Shown here: in pieces, positions 25,690 to 34,301 of the stretch
Position numbering within the stretch: position 1 is the stretch's first letter
Layout: each line of letters opens with the position of its first letter
Source of the DNA: Rhodococcus triatomae BKS 15-14
GTDB taxonomy: Bacteria > Actinomycetota > Actinomycetes > Mycobacteriales > Mycobacteriaceae
Assembly (NCBI GenBank): GCA_000341795.1
Contig: AODO01000017.1
Coordinates: 1-64,000 of the forward strand
Direction: 5' to 3'
Length of the DNA stretch: 64,000 nt
Made by a program: the position numbers and the translations under genes
Notes under the pieces: model-generated
The model's database searches: none
Told to the model about the DNA's origin: nothing
The model's input: only the letters and a program-made list of their open reading frames with translations

Positions 25690-26703
25690 GTGAGCGAACC
25701 CGAGTACACCCGCACCGTTGCCGTCGGCGGCCCCTACTTCGACGAACTGACCGCCGGACAGATCTTCGACACCGCACCCGCCGTCACCCTCACCGACGGG
25801 CTCGCGGCCGCGCATCACGCGATCCTCGGAGACCGGCTGCGTCTCCCGCTCGACGCGCACCTCTCGACGGCCGTCGCGGGTGGTCCACTCGCACATCCGG
25901 GCCTGGTCACCGACGTCGCGATCGGCCAGTCCACCCTCGCCACCCACCACGTCAAGGCCAACCTCTTCTACCGGGGACTTCGCCTGCATCGCCTGCCGCT
26001 GATCGGCGACACCCTGCACACCACCACCGAGGTGGTCGGGCTCAAGAGCAACTCGGTCAAGCCCGGCCGCGCCGCGACAGGTCTGGCGGCTCTGCGGATG
26101 ACCACGGTCGACCAGGACGGCCGAACGGTTCTCGACTTCCACCGCTGCGCGATGCTCCCGGTACGCCCCGGGGTCGATCCGTCGACCGCGGTCCGCGCCG
26201 ACGACCTGTCCGCGATCGGTTCGGGCGCGACACCGGACGGGTCCGCGTTCGAGGGCCTCGACCTGGATGTCTACCGGAGTCGTGTTCCCGGAACGCATTT
26301 CGCCGCAGACCTCGCGGGAACCCGATTCACCTCCAGCGGTGACGTCGTCACCAGTGCACCCGAACTCGCGCGGCTGACTCTCAACATCGCCGCCACCCAC
26401 CACGACGAGCGGGTCGGCACCGCAGGGCGGCTCGTGTACGGCGGACACACGATCGGCATCGCGCTCGCGCAGGCGGCGCGCGCACTGCCGAACATGGTGA
26501 CGGTCCTCGGCTGGCAGTCCTGCGACCACACCGGGCCGGTCGCCGAGGGGGACACGCTCACCAGTGACCTCCATGTGGAATCCGCGACACCGCTGACGGG
26601 CGGTGGCGGCACCCTCGAGCTGCGTTCGATCGTGCACGCGCACCGCGGCGGTGCGGATCCGTCGCCCGTGCTGGACTGGCGTTTCACGGCGCTGTTCGCC
26701 TGA
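25690..26703 (+). CDS. MaoC-family double-hotdog hydratase, mesaconyl-CoA hydratase-like
   Basis: 337 residues forming two hotdog domains. The region GDTLHTTTEVVGLKSNSVKPGRAATGL and the first-domain TDGLAAAHHAILGDRL resemble mesaconyl-CoA (beta-methylmalyl-CoA) hydratases; the second domain has YGGHTIGIALAQAA. It would hydrate or dehydrate the double bond of a C5 dicarboxylyl-CoA, giving the substrate of the CitE-like lyase encoded 3 bp upstream. Itaconyl-CoA hydratase is an alternative. Family certain; substrate inferred. Confidence 0.85.
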   Translation: MSEPEYTRTVAVGGPYFDELTAGQIFDTAPAVTLTDGLAAAHHAILGDRLRLPLDAHLSTAVAGGPLAHPGLVTDVAIGQSTLATHHVKANLFYRGLRLHRLPLIGDTLHTTTEVVGLKSNSVKPGRAATGLAALRMTTVDQDGRTVLDFHRCAMLPVRPGVDPSTAVRADDLSAIGSGATPDGSAFEGLDLDVYRSRVPGTHFAADLAGTRFTSSGDVVTSAPELARLTLNIAATHHDERVGTAGRLVYGGHTIGIALAQAARALPNMVTVLGWQSCDHTGPVAEGDTLTSDLHVESATPLTGGGGTLELRSIVHAHRGGADPSPVLDWRFTALFA

Positions 26704-26710
26704 CGGCCGG

Positions 26711-27505
26711 TCAGCCCGGCGTGTCCCGCACCTTCTCCTGCTCGCGACCGTCGATGAGGAACGGACGGGCGTTGACGACGTGCTTGCGCCAGTGCGAGAA
26801 GGCTCCGTCGGCGTCGCGGGCCCGCAGCAGACGGATCAGCCGCCGGCACGAGCGAACCGCGAGTTTGAGATTCGCCGCGTACAGCTCGCGGTCCTCGGCG
26901 GTTTCGAGAACCGCTGGGCCGGTGTCGTGGCGGGTGAGCTCGTAGAGCATGCCCGCCGTGATCGCGAGCGGCGCGTTGCCCGAGAGCTGTACCACCCGCA
27001 GGTGAAACGTCGACAGCCCGGCCACGAGCGTCTTCGAGGCATAGGACGCGGGCAGGTCCTCCTCGACCATCCGGGCCAGCTCGTCGAAGTCCTCGTCGGT
27101 GCCCTCGGCGGCGAGAACTCGCGCTGCGTCCGGCTCGACCGCTTCCCGTGCCACGAACAGGTCCGCGATCGTCGTGCCGGACAGCGCCATCAACAGCGAT
27201 GCCGGCCTGGCCACGACCTCGGGGCCGGGCACGCAGACCCGGGCGCCGGCGCGCGAGCCACGCCGGACGGCGACGAGACCGTCGGACTCGAGAACGCGGA
27301 TCGCCTCCCGCAGCGTCGCCCTGCTGATCGCGAAACGATCCATCAGCTCGGCCTCGTAGGGCAGGTGGTCGCCGTCCTTCAGCGCGCCCTCGATGACCAT
27401 CCTGCGCAGGGTGTTCGCGACGACCTCGGATGCCTTCGGGGTGCGGATGGGGCGGGTGGCGGCACTGGGTGCGTGAAAGACCGGTGCAAAGGTCTTGTCC
27501 GCCAT
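26711..27505 (-). CDS. GntR/FadR-family transcriptional regulator (FCD domain)
   Basis: 264 residues. Winged helix in residues about 20-95 (YEAELMDRFAISRATLREAIRVLESDGLVAVRRG), followed by an FCD effector domain with the metal/ligand histidines in STFHLRVVQLSGN and ELTRHDTG. FCD regulators usually sense small carboxylates. The extra 20 residues at the N terminus are unstructured. Convergent with the MaoC gene (7 bp apart). Likely controls the surrounding CoA genes through the TTGTAC array. Confidence 0.9.
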   Translation of the reverse strand: MADKTFAPVFHAPSAATRPIRTPKASEVVANTLRRMVIEGALKDGDHLPYEAELMDRFAISRATLREAIRVLESDGLVAVRRGSRAGARVCVPGPEVVARPASLLMALSGTTIADLFVAREAVEPDAARVLAAEGTDEDFDELARMVEEDLPASYASKTLVAGLSTFHLRVVQLSGNAPLAITAGMLYELTRHDTGPAVLETAEDRELYAANLKLAVRSCRRLIRLLRARDADGAFSHWRKHVVNARPFLIDGREQEKVRDTPG

Positions 27506-27590
27506 CGTCGCCTCCCGTCCACGTGCGACCCGGCTGTCCGGGTTCGGTGACCCTCAGTAAACCATCCGCCGTCCGGGCACCGGATCGTCG

Positions 27591-28982
27591 TCAACGCCTC
27601 GGCGTCCAGGTGTGGCGGACGGTGTCCGCGGACGGCGCGGCCAGCGCGACGGTGAGTGGGCAGTGCAGCAGGACGAGGTCGGCGGCGGCGCCGACCCGCA
27701 CCCGCCGGGGCCGGCCACCGGGATCGGTTGCGGGGGTGAGGTAACCGTCGAGCGCGGCGGCGGCGGTGATCCGTTCGTCCGCCCCGACGACCGCACCCGA
27801 GGGCGCCCGGCGATCCACGGCCGCCGCGATCACCTGCCATGGATCGAGCGGTCCGTACGGTGCATCGCTCGACAGTGCGACGGGTACGCCCGCATCGAGC
27901 AGCGAGCGGCATCGGTACAGGTCGGGAAGGTCGACGTCGTCGACGTCGCGAAGGTAGTCGTCGCCCCGGTCGCAGATGAACCCGGGCTGGGTCACGATCG
28001 TCAGCCCGAGATCTCGCGTGCGGGAGAGTGTTTCACGGGGAACCAGTGCGCCGTGCTCGATCCGGTCGCCGGGGAGCGTCCCGACGTCGTCGAACGCGAC
28101 GAGCAGGATCAGCAGCGCCTCCCGGCTCACGCAGTGCACCGCGACCGGCCGGCCGACGGCGTGTGCGGCGTCGATGGCGTCCGCGAGCGAGGACAGCTCG
28201 GGTAGCCCGGAGTCCGCTATCACGATCTTGTACGGACCGACCGTCGGTTGCCGCGCGTCGGGGGAGCGGTCGCCCAGGGGCGCCCCGAGCAGGTGCACCC
28301 GCTGGGGCAGGTCCCCGGACCCCATCGCGTCCGCGATCGCGCGCTGCGACTCCGGCGCCAGGTCCGGGGTCGCGTCGGTGACCGAGGTGATCCCGAAACC
28401 CGTCAGCGCGGTGCCGATCGCCGCCAGCGAGGGCGGACGGGTTGCGGGCAGGCGGGCTCGCAGCCAGCCGTCCGCCCGCCACACCCGGCCGGTCGGCGTA
28501 CCCGTGTCGTCCCGCTCCACGCCCGGATGGTGCCCCGTCTCGAGCCCCGCCATCCGGGCCGCCGCCGAGTTGAGCATCCACATCGCACCGCTGCGGTGCT
28601 GGATCCGCACAGGCCGGTCCGGGCAGAGCCGGTCCAGGGCGGCGGCGTCGAGGTCACCGGCGACCGACTCCACGTACCCGACACCGCGCACCCACCCCGC
28701 GGGGTCCGTGGGTGCCGAGGTGAGGGCGTCGCGCAACGCGGCCACGGTGGTCACCGCCGGCGGGCCGCAGCGCACCGACGCCGCGTCGGCCGCGGTCGCG
28801 TGCAGATGAAGGTGATGATCGGTGAGGCCGGGTATCAGGGCGCCGCCCGCCGCGTCGACCACCTCGGCTCCACGGCGGGACAGCCCCTTCCCGATCTCGA
28901 CGACGCGGCCACCCTCGACGCGGACATCGGTGCCGCCGAACCCGTCGACCTCGGCGTCGGCGATCAGCAGTGGGTCGGTCAC
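27591..28982 (-). CDS. YtcJ-like amidohydrolase (amidohydrolase family 3)
   Basis: 463-residue metal-dependent hydrolase. N-terminal beta sandwich, then the barrel with the HxH motif in LTDHHLHLHA, later His in AVHCVSREA and IEHGAL, and metal-binding Asp in SSDAPYGPLD. The YtcJ group hydrolyses amides or exo-enol esters; substrates are mostly unknown. GTG start overlaps the CaiB stop as GTGA, so it is translationally coupled to the CoA-transferase, which suggests it prepares or releases the acid that is activated. Confidence 0.87.
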   Translation of the reverse strand: MTDPLLIADAEVDGFGGTDVRVEGGRVVEIGKGLSRRGAEVVDAAGGALIPGLTDHHLHLHATAADAASVRCGPPAVTTVAALRDALTSAPTDPAGWVRGVGYVESVAGDLDAAALDRLCPDRPVRIQHRSGAMWMLNSAAARMAGLETGHHPGVERDDTGTPTGRVWRADGWLRARLPATRPPSLAAIGTALTGFGITSVTDATPDLAPESQRAIADAMGSGDLPQRVHLLGAPLGDRSPDARQPTVGPYKIVIADSGLPELSSLADAIDAAHAVGRPVAVHCVSREALLILLVAFDDVGTLPGDRIEHGALVPRETLSRTRDLGLTIVTQPGFICDRGDDYLRDVDDVDLPDLYRCRSLLDAGVPVALSSDAPYGPLDPWQVIAAAVDRRAPSGAVVGADERITAAAALDGYLTPATDPGGRPRRVRVGAAADLVLLHCPLTVALAAPSADTVRHTWTPRR

Positions 28983-30235
28983 AGCGTCGACACCCCCGCG
29001 GTCGGGATGCCCAGTGAACGCAGCACCGCGGCGGTGTCGCGCCCGAGTTCGGGGGCCTCCCCGGTCGCCGGACGGGTCCGTGGCTCCGCGATCTCCACCA
29101 CCCCGTCCTCGGTGTCGACGACCCAGGCACGTCCGTCCCGCCGGGCGGCAGGCGACGCCTCCGCGCAACCAGTCAGGGTGGCGGCAACGACATCGGTCAT
29201 GGACACCTCGATCAACCGTCCCGGTGCATCGGCGGAGCAGACGAGCGCGGCCGCGGCGAGGCCGGTCAGGGGGTCGGCGATCGCATCGCCGACGAACATC
29301 GGGCCGGTGACGTCACTGGCCACCAGGCCGGCCGCCGCGGCGACGTCGTCGCCGAAACCGACACGCCCGCTTGCCCGTCCGGCCGCGGTGATGGACACCC
29401 ATGTCGTGCCCCGGGCCACCGATTCCGCGGCGTCGAGCCCGAACCCGGCCAGCGCGCGTGGGCGCGACGCCTCGACCACGACATCGGCGGCGGCCACCAG
29501 TTCCGACAGCGCGGCACGGTCCGCGGGCCGGGCGGGATCGAGGCACACGGATTGGTGGCCGCCGTGCAGCAGCGTGTAGAAATCCGGGTTCCCTCGGCGG
29601 GCACCGTCCGGACGCCCCGGTGTCTCGATCTTCACCACGCGCGCGCCGGCCAGCCCGAGGAGATGGGCGCACAGCGGACCCGCCCACAGTGACCCGAAGT
29701 CCACGACCAGCAGTCCGTCCACCGACCGCGGGGCGCCGAGGGACATGCGTCGCGGCGGCGTGCGGGGCCGGACCGGGGCCGCCGCGATCCCGAGCATCTC
29801 CGCACGGTCGGCCAGCTCTTCTCCGGGGTGGGCGGCGAGCCAGCCGGCGACCGCGGGCCACGGATCGACGAGGTCGACATCCGCGCAGATCAACGCTCCG
29901 AGCAGGACCGGGTCGTCGGGGCGCGCGCACGACACCGCGGCCCACCCGTCGGCCGTCGGGAGCAGCCGTCCGCTGCCGCCGACGGTGACGTCGCCGTGCC
30001 GCGAGGTGCCGGTGAACGCCGCCCGCTCCGACAGCAGACGTGCTCCGTCGACGGCGAGGTCACGGCCTGCGAGCCCGGCGGCGGCGCAGACGTGGGAGGA
30101 GTGGTGCCGGGCGATCGCCGCGGCATCACCCGGCGGGATCACCGGCGGCCCGTCCGCGCGTCCGGTGAGCACCGCGACCCCGGACTCCGCCCAGTCCCGT
30201 ATGCGACGGGAGGGGGGAGTCGGCGTGGTGGACAC
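28979..30235 (-). CDS. Family III CoA-transferase (CaiB/BaiF)
   Basis: 418 residues. The core starts only at about residue 165 (LLVVDFGSLWAGPLCAHLLGLAGARVVKIE), carrying the CaiB signature and the following RRGNPDFYTLLHGGHQSVCLD. The N-terminal 165 residues are a degenerate CaiB-like part (a C-terminal-type domain placed first or a truncated second copy). The usual catalytic Asp would lie in the EVSMTDVVAAT strand. GTG start. Could be the CoA-transferase of an itaconate/mesaconate-like pathway with the CitE and MaoC genes, but its unusual domain order weakens that. Confidence 0.8.
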   Translation of the reverse strand: MSTTPTPPSRRIRDWAESGVAVLTGRADGPPVIPPGDAAAIARHHSSHVCAAAGLAGRDLAVDGARLLSERAAFTGTSRHGDVTVGGSGRLLPTADGWAAVSCARPDDPVLLGALICADVDLVDPWPAVAGWLAAHPGEELADRAEMLGIAAAPVRPRTPPRRMSLGAPRSVDGLLVVDFGSLWAGPLCAHLLGLAGARVVKIETPGRPDGARRGNPDFYTLLHGGHQSVCLDPARPADRAALSELVAAADVVVEASRPRALAGFGLDAAESVARGTTWVSITAAGRASGRVGFGDDVAAAAGLVASDVTGPMFVGDAIADPLTGLAAAALVCSADAPGRLIEVSMTDVVAATLTGCAEASPAARRDGRAWVVDTEDGVVEIAEPRTRPATGEAPELGRDTAAVLRSLGIPTAGVSTL

Positions 30236-30358
30236 CGTTCGATCGTACGGGCCGACCCGCTCGGTCCTCTCGCTCCGGCGGCGGCCGAGTGGTGTCGGCG
30301 TCGGGGTGTGCAGCCGGCTCGGGACGGCGGACCCCACCACCGACAGCAAACATGTGGC

Positions 30359-30501
30359 TAATATGCTGGGGGTGTCGCACCGGCTCCCCACGGCAGGGTG
30401 CGGTACCGGTCCCGTCGACGCCGCCACATCACGTCGGCGGGGCCACCTCACCGGGGAAAGTCGTTGTGCGGCTGACGGGTAGCGTCTGGCAAGCTGTGGT
30501 G
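30359..30501 (+). promoter_or_regulatory. Candidate promoter and structured leader of the enoyl-CoA hydratase gene
   Basis: TAATAT at 30359-30364 is a good -10 box. About 130 nt of leader follow. TCGCACC (30375-30381)/GGTGCGG (30397-30403) form one hairpin. GGTCCCGTCGACG (30408-30420)/CGTCGGCGGGGCC (30432-30444) form a 13-bp stem with two U-G pairs and an 11-nt loop. I could not match these to a known riboswitch class. The stretch from 30236 to 30358 holds nothing I recognise. Confidence 0.4.
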
Positions 30502-31563
30502 ATGGGAACACGCTGCGACACCATCACCCCTGCCGCACTCGCCGCCGGCGCCGCCGACCTGCCACTGCTGCGCGACGACGCCGCAGTCGACGAGCCGATG
30601 GTGGTCGTGGACCTCGACGACGACGTCGACGCGGACACCGCAGCACGCGCCGTCGAGCGAGCCGGCCACCCCGTGCGTCTGCTCGTCGGACTCCGCACCC
30701 GGCCCGAGCCGCTCACCGCCGAACAACTCGCCGTGGCCGCCGCACTCGACACCACGCTCGCGCCCGCGGAGTCGGCGTCGGCACGGACACTGGTGGGTAC
30801 CGCAGATCCGCGTGCGGCGCTGGACGAGTTGGCGCACGCCGTCGCGGAGCAGGAGCACGCGGCGATGGTGCTCGCGCACGTGCTGCGCGCGTCGGAGACG
30901 CTTCCGGTCCCGGAGGCGCTCGACGTCGAATCCCTCGGTTACTCCACCCTTCTCGGCACGCCCGGCTTCCGGCGGTGGCTGGACGGCAGGGGCCCGAGGC
31001 CGCTGCCGCCGCCGTCCCCGCAGCAGCCGGTCCTGATCGGCCGTGAGGGCGACCGCCTGCGGATCACGCTGAACCGGCCGGAGCGGCGCAACGCCTACGG
31101 CGCCGAGGTCCGCGACGGCCTCGTCGAGGCGCTGAGACTGGCACTCGTCGACGACACCGTCACGTCGATCCTGGTGGACGGCAACGGGCCGGTGTTCTCT
31201 GCCGGGGGTGATCTCGACGAGTTCGGCACCACCCCGGATCTCGGAACCGCGCACCTGATCCGCACCCGGGCCGGCGCGGCCCGCCTGGTCGACACCCTCG
31301 CCGAGCGGATCGAGGTGCGGGTGCACGGTGCCTGCGTCGGAGCAGGCATCGAGGTGCCCGCGTTCGCGTCCCGGATCGTCGCTGCGCCCGCGACGGTGTT
31401 CCGTCTTCCCGAGGTGTCGATGGGCCTGATCCCCGGCGCGGGTGGTTGCGTCAGCGTGCCGCGACGGATCGGACGGTGGCGGGCCTACTGGATGTGCGTC
31501 ACCAACGTCGGACTCGACACCGGGACCGCGCTCGCGTGGGGACTGATCGACGAGATCTCCTGA
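30502..31563 (+). CDS. Enoyl-CoA hydratase/isomerase with a long N-terminal extension
   Basis: 353 residues. Residues about 170-353 are a crotonase domain: ITLNRPERRNAYG, oxyanion segments PVFSAGGDLDEF and GACVGAGIEVPAFA, and FRLPEVSMGLIPGAGG, where the first catalytic glutamate is kept. The second glutamate position appears to be Trp (AYWMCVTN). The N-terminal 165 residues contain a small alpha/beta part (MVVVDLDDDVDAD) and helices, without a family I recognise. Single gene between a structured leader and a terminator, convergent with the LLM oxidoreductase. Confidence 0.82.
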   Translation: MGTRCDTITPAALAAGAADLPLLRDDAAVDEPMVVVDLDDDVDADTAARAVERAGHPVRLLVGLRTRPEPLTAEQLAVAAALDTTLAPAESASARTLVGTADPRAALDELAHAVAEQEHAAMVLAHVLRASETLPVPEALDVESLGYSTLLGTPGFRRWLDGRGPRPLPPPSPQQPVLIGREGDRLRITLNRPERRNAYGAEVRDGLVEALRLALVDDTVTSILVDGNGPVFSAGGDLDEFGTTPDLGTAHLIRTRAGAARLVDTLAERIEVRVHGACVGAGIEVPAFASRIVAAPATVFRLPEVSMGLIPGAGGCVSVPRRIGRWRAYWMCVTNVGLDTGTALAWGLIDEIS

Positions 31564-31578
31564 CCGCGGACAGCGAGG

Positions 31579-31613
31579 TGCCCCGGTCCGAGAAGGAGGA
31601 TCGGACCGGGGCA
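31579..31613. terminator. Bidirectional terminator hairpin
   Basis: Perfect 13-bp stem TGCCCCGGTCCGA/TCGGACCGGGGCA with a 9-nt loop, in the 60-bp gap between the convergent hydratase and LLM oxidoreductase genes. Marks the left border of the large catabolic locus. Confidence 0.8.
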
Positions 31614-31623
31614 GGTGGCGTGG

Positions 31624-32511
31624 TCAGCGGGAGACGGCGTCGTCCAGCGTCCGCAGACCCAGCAGGTTCGCCGCCGCCGTGAGGTTGCGGCGGCGTTCCT
31701 CGGGACTGTCGCCGACCCACAGGGTGTCCGCCCACAGCACGAGGTCGTCGATCCCGTTCGCACGGTAGCGGGCCAGGACGTCGGGATCGGTGGTCGCGAC
31801 CCGGACGTAGCACGGGAAGTCGCCGGACCTGCCGAATTCCTCTCGGAGCCTGCGCAGTTCCGTCACCAGTTCGACGGCTTCGTCCGGTGTCGGTGTTCCC
31901 GACGCGAACCAGGCGTCGCCCAGTCGTGCGGCGCGAGCAAGCGCAGGCGGTGTGTTGCCGCCCAGCACGACGGGGATCGGCGTCGGCCGCGGATGAACCT
32001 GGAGGGGTTCGAAGGTGAAGTGCTTTCCGGCGTGCCCGAACTCCGCTCCCGACCACGACTTCCGAAGGATGTCGATGCACTCCTCGGTACGGGAGAACCG
32101 GCTCCGGAACGGCACACCGAGCGCGGCGAACTCCTCCTCCAGCCAGCCCGAACCGACCCCGAACAGCACTCGTCCTCCGCTGAACTGCTGAACGGAGATG
32201 GTGGCGCGCGCCGTGAGCAGAGGGTGCCGCAGTGCCGTGACGTACACCGCCGTGCCGAGTTTGATCCGCGACGTGACTGCGGCGATCGCGGCATGCGCGA
32301 TCCACGGGTCGGTGAGCTCGGTGTCGGTGTCGACGATCGTCGTGTGGTGCTGCACGGTGCCGGTCGTCGGGTGCTCACTGCCGTACCCGGCGGGTCGGAA
32401 GACGTGTTCGCCCAGCCACAGTGCGTCGAATCCCAGTTCGTCTGCGCAGGAGGCGAGCTCGACGAGTTCGGCGACCGTCATTCCGTACGCGCTCAATCCG
32501 ATCGACCCCAC
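31624..32511 (-). CDS. LLM-class (luciferase-like) F420- or flavin-dependent oxidoreductase
   Basis: 295 residues, TIM-barrel of the bacterial luciferase superfamily. FDALWLGEHV near the N terminus, TSRIKLGTAVYVTALRHPL, FGVGSGWLEEEFAALGVPF and PIPVVLGGNTPPALARAA are LLM signatures; the last contacts the cofactor phosphate. Actinobacterial members mostly use F420. The GTG was preferred because AAAGGA lies 8 nt upstream. Last gene of the minus-strand importer operon, 42 bp after the permease, so its hydride-transfer or monooxygenase step probably acts on the imported compound. Confidence 0.87.
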   Translation of the reverse strand: MGSIGLSAYGMTVAELVELASCADELGFDALWLGEHVFRPAGYGSEHPTTGTVQHHTTIVDTDTELTDPWIAHAAIAAVTSRIKLGTAVYVTALRHPLLTARATISVQQFSGGRVLFGVGSGWLEEEFAALGVPFRSRFSRTEECIDILRKSWSGAEFGHAGKHFTFEPLQVHPRPTPIPVVLGGNTPPALARAARLGDAWFASGTPTPDEAVELVTELRRLREEFGRSGDFPCYVRVATTDPDVLARYRANGIDDLVLWADTLWVGDSPEERRRNLTAAANLLGLRTLDDAVSR

Positions 32512-32553
32512 GGTCGTAGTCCTTTCGTTTCGTTCGGCCCGGCACATCCGGGG

Positions 32554-34296
32554 TCACATCTTGCTGAGTGAGTCCGCACCGCCGACGAGCATCGCCGCGC
32601 AGACACCGACGGCGGTGACGCCCGTCATGATGAGCGCGACGGCGGCGACGAGGGGGTAGCTGCCGTTGGACCAGGCGTCGAAGAGCACGGTGCCCATCAC
32701 CTGGGTCTTCGACGCCCGCACCAGGAGCGATGCGGTGAACTCGTGCGTCAGGAGTACGAAGATCAGGGCGGCTGTGCCGCCGAGGCTGCCGCGCATCAGC
32801 GGCAACAGAATCCGCGTGTTGGTGCGCAGGAAGCCGGCGCCGGACACCCTCGACGCCTCGAGGTAGCTGTCGCCGAGGGCGAGCATCGTCGCGAGCTGCA
32901 TGCGGGTGGCGAACGGCAGCATCAGGGTCACGTACACGAGGATGACGACCCACGGGGTGCCGTAGAGGACGATGGGACCCTCGGTGTACGTGAGCAGGAA
33001 GGCGGCGCCGAAGATGACGGCGGGAACACCGAGCGGCATCGACACGAGCACGTCGACGAGCACGCGCAGGGCCGGGTAGCGCACACCGCGGACGATGAGA
33101 CTGGCCGCGACGAAGCCGAGCGGCAGGGCGATCGCCATCGAACCGAGAGAGAAGACCAGGCTGTTGGTGATGGCGGACGGCACCGCCGTCGTGCTGAACA
33201 CGGTGCGGAAGTTGTCGACGGTCAGGGTGGAGAGGTCGATGCTGCCGCGCCAGTACCGGGAGAGCGAGACGAAGGCCAGCGCCAGGATCGGCAGGACGGT
33301 CGACAGCAGCGAGAAGATCACGATGAGGCCGGCGCCGACCCGGGACGGACGACCCTGCGAGCGGAATGCCTTGCCACCGTGGGTGACGAACCGCTTCTGG
33401 TTGCCGAGCATCGCCTTCTGCGCGAACACGACGGCGATGCCCGCGAACAACAGTGGGGAGCCGAGTGCGGCCGCGGTGGCGAACTGGGCCGGGCTGTCGC
33501 TGATCTGGAAGTACATCTCCGTCGTCAGCACGCTGACTCCGCTGTTGGTGCCGAGCAGCAGGGGACCGGTGAACTGGCCGAGACCGAGGAGCAGCGCGAC
33601 GCCACCCCCGTAGATGAGCGTCGGGCGCAGCAGCGGGAGGGTGACCCTGAAGAACACCTTCCATTCGGGCATCCCGGAAACCTGTGCTGCCTCGAGCATC
33701 TCGGAGTTGATGTTCGAGAAGCCGGAGCTGACGAACATGTACACGAAGGAGCTGAGGGAGAAGCCGGTGATGATGACGATCCACTGGATCGAGTAGACGT
33801 CGACCGGTCCTTCCTCCAGATGCGACCACCAGGGCAGGTTGCGCAGGGCGGCGTTGAGGTAGCCGGGCCGCGGGGAGAGCAGGAACGCCCAGCCCGCGAT
33901 GGCGGCGACGGCGGGGATGACGATCGGGAGGATCGGGAGGATGCGCAGGAACTCGAGACGTCGCGGGAGACGGCTCGCCGCCCACGCCAGTGCGGTGCCG
34001 AGCACCATTGCGATGACGACGGATCCGATCGCGAGACCGACCGTGTACTTGAGGATCTGGCCGATGCGATCGAGGCCGAACGCTCGGGTGAAGCCGGCCC
34101 CGCCGTCCTCGAATGCGGTCGCCTGCAGACGGACGATCGGCAGGATCACGAGGTAGGCGAGGAACGCGGCGAAGGCGATGACGCCGAGGCGCCGGGCCCC
34201 GGAGCGCACCTTCTCGTTCTCCATCAGCGACGTCGGCCGAGTGCTCGGGGACGACGGAGCCGTTGCCGGCGAGTCGGGGAGGGTCAGAGTTGCCAT
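32554..34296 (-). CDS. ABC transporter permease, fused double-permease of the ferric/AfuB-like type
   Basis: 580 residues with about twelve transmembrane helices: two permease halves in one chain. Each half has its own EAA loop (EAAQVSGMPEWKVFFRVTLPLLRP in the first; EASRVSGAGFLRTNTRILLPLMR in the second). This layout is typical of FbpB/AfuB/PotB-like permeases that use family-1 binding proteins. ATG start 5 bp after the ATPase gene. Together with the ATPase it forms the only complete transport core in the locus, although three binding proteins are present. Confidence 0.92.
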   Translation of the reverse strand: MATLTLPDSPATAPSSPSTRPTSLMENEKVRSGARRLGVIAFAAFLAYLVILPIVRLQATAFEDGGAGFTRAFGLDRIGQILKYTVGLAIGSVVIAMVLGTALAWAASRLPRRLEFLRILPILPIVIPAVAAIAGWAFLLSPRPGYLNAALRNLPWWSHLEEGPVDVYSIQWIVIITGFSLSSFVYMFVSSGFSNINSEMLEAAQVSGMPEWKVFFRVTLPLLRPTLIYGGGVALLLGLGQFTGPLLLGTNSGVSVLTTEMYFQISDSPAQFATAAALGSPLLFAGIAVVFAQKAMLGNQKRFVTHGGKAFRSQGRPSRVGAGLIVIFSLLSTVLPILALAFVSLSRYWRGSIDLSTLTVDNFRTVFSTTAVPSAITNSLVFSLGSMAIALPLGFVAASLIVRGVRYPALRVLVDVLVSMPLGVPAVIFGAAFLLTYTEGPIVLYGTPWVVILVYVTLMLPFATRMQLATMLALGDSYLEASRVSGAGFLRTNTRILLPLMRGSLGGTAALIFVLLTHEFTASLLVRASKTQVMGTVLFDAWSNGSYPLVAAVALIMTGVTAVGVCAAMLVGGADSLSKM

Positions 34297-34301
34297 CGTC
34301 C

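Noticed and set aside
30359-30372. TAATATGCTGGGGG as another copy of the AATATTCG site
   Set aside because: Right half does not match; best explained as a -10 box.
30371-30501. Cobalamin, SAM-IV, fluoride or glycine riboswitch in the hydratase leader
   Set aside because: I compared the conserved core strings I remember for these classes and found none of them.
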